From: Hypholoma sublateritium FD-334 SS-4
Lineage: Eukaryota > Basidiomycota > Agaricomycetes > Agaricales > Strophariaceae
Assembly (NCBI GenBank): GCA_000827495.1
Contig: KN817742.1
Coordinates: forward strand, 1-30,887
DNA: 30,887 nucleotides
Direction of reading: 5' to 3'
Positions within the stretch are counted from its first letter, which is position 1. Each line of letters opens with the position of its first letter. Positions 30,515 through 30,887 of this stretch are shown one piece after another. Both the position numbers and the translations under genes were made by a program. Below the pieces are notes generated by a model. It had not been told where the DNA came from. It was given only the letters and a program-made list of their open reading frames with translations, and did no database searches.

Positions 30515-30728
30515 CACCTACTTTCAGATTTTTTCTGCGTGTACTTGCACAAAGAGGAACACATGTGTAACGGCAGAATTTAACCCCAATTTTATTTAGA
30601 AACTGTGTAATAGCTGTTTTTTATGAAGGAGGAAATGGGATAATCACCTACTTTCAGATTTATTTCTCCCCCAGGGGCTTCGCGCGTGCTGCACAAAGAC
30701 AAACNCGTGTCTAATTGTAGAATTTGCT
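30515..30728 (+). repeat. Diverged direct repeat with 130-bp period
   Basis: CACCTACTTTCAGATTT occurs at 30515 and at 30645. Each is followed about 35-50 bases later by GCACAAAGA, then by an ACACATGTGTAA or ACNCGTGTCTAA variant, and then by GAATTT. This marks two copies of a unit of roughly 85 bp or more, offset by 130 bp and clearly diverged. Confidence 0.65.
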
Positions 30729-30887
30729 GTACCGNGTACGACGCCGCGGCGAATTCCGCAAGCCGCTGGTATTTGCCGAGCGTTCTTTGTCAGCCCGCTT
30801 CCCGCCGCACCACCACCCTTTCATTCCACAACTGCGCACCCGTCTACTTCAGCATTTCAAAACCGAACGTTCTGTATGAGAAGCTTC

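Larger units (their letters stand above)
25700..30887. other. Gene-poor, N-containing region, no supported gene
   Basis: About twenty single Ns are scattered from 26162 to 30735. Open frames are short, often overlap on both strands, and show no domain. Frames at 26631-27167, 28463-28906, 29553-29882 and 30061-30465 were read for transposase, reverse transcriptase, integrase and helicase motifs, and none was seen. Strongly decayed transposon sequence is possible but cannot be shown by eye. Confidence 0.5.

Overview
This window is nuclear DNA of a filamentous basidiomycete, most likely a wood- or litter-decaying Agaricomycete. The evidence is dense short spliceosomal introns (about 45-80 nt, GT-AG), very small exons, a GH5 endoglucanase with a fungal CBM1 domain, an SV2-like fungal MFS transporter, a large F-box protein and eukaryotic tRNA genes with oligo-T Pol III terminators. 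Nothing bacterial or viral was recognised. All gene models below were spliced by hand from frame, splice signals and family motifs.

Layout. (1) 1-3.9 kb: an AT-rich repeat area full of short quasi-palindromes of the type ATATGGT...ACCATAT, with a nearly perfect 124-bp tandem duplication. At its left end is a two-exon gene of unknown function (323-1370, minus). (2) 4.2-5.2 kb: a secreted protein of a fungal family of unknown role; its signal peptide lies on a separate upstream exon. (3) 6.4-12.7 kb: an inverted arrangement. Two sequence-identical tRNA-Arg(ACG) genes in opposite orientation bracket two divergent paralogues of an unrecognised three-exon gene (6791-7400 minus, 11263-11928 plus). 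Between the paralogues is a six-transmembrane voltage-gated K+ channel gene (8050-9991 minus). (4) 12.8-15.1 kb: an intact 13-exon MFS transporter on the minus strand. (5) 15.9-18.4 kb: an F-box protein on the plus strand. (6) 18.6-20.5 kb: a 12-exon CBM1-GH5 cellulase on the minus strand, with a 12-nt exon and a probable GC-AG intron. (7) 22.5-23.6 kb: a six-exon short-chain dehydrogenase/reductase on the plus strand. (8) 24.5-25.3 kb: a GC-rich degenerate repeat, followed by a short TTAGGG-like telomere motif. (9) 25.7-30.9 kb: gene-poor sequence with scattered single Ns and small degenerate repeats, in which no gene could be supported.

There is no obvious shared pathway. The cellulase and the MFS transporter could serve extracellular cellulose breakdown and uptake, but the transporter's substrate cannot be read from the sequence. 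The channel, F-box protein and SDR look like independent single genes. Single Ns occur only in the two outer parts (1-3.6 kb and 26.1-30.7 kb), so the repeat-rich flanks are less reliable than the gene-dense core.
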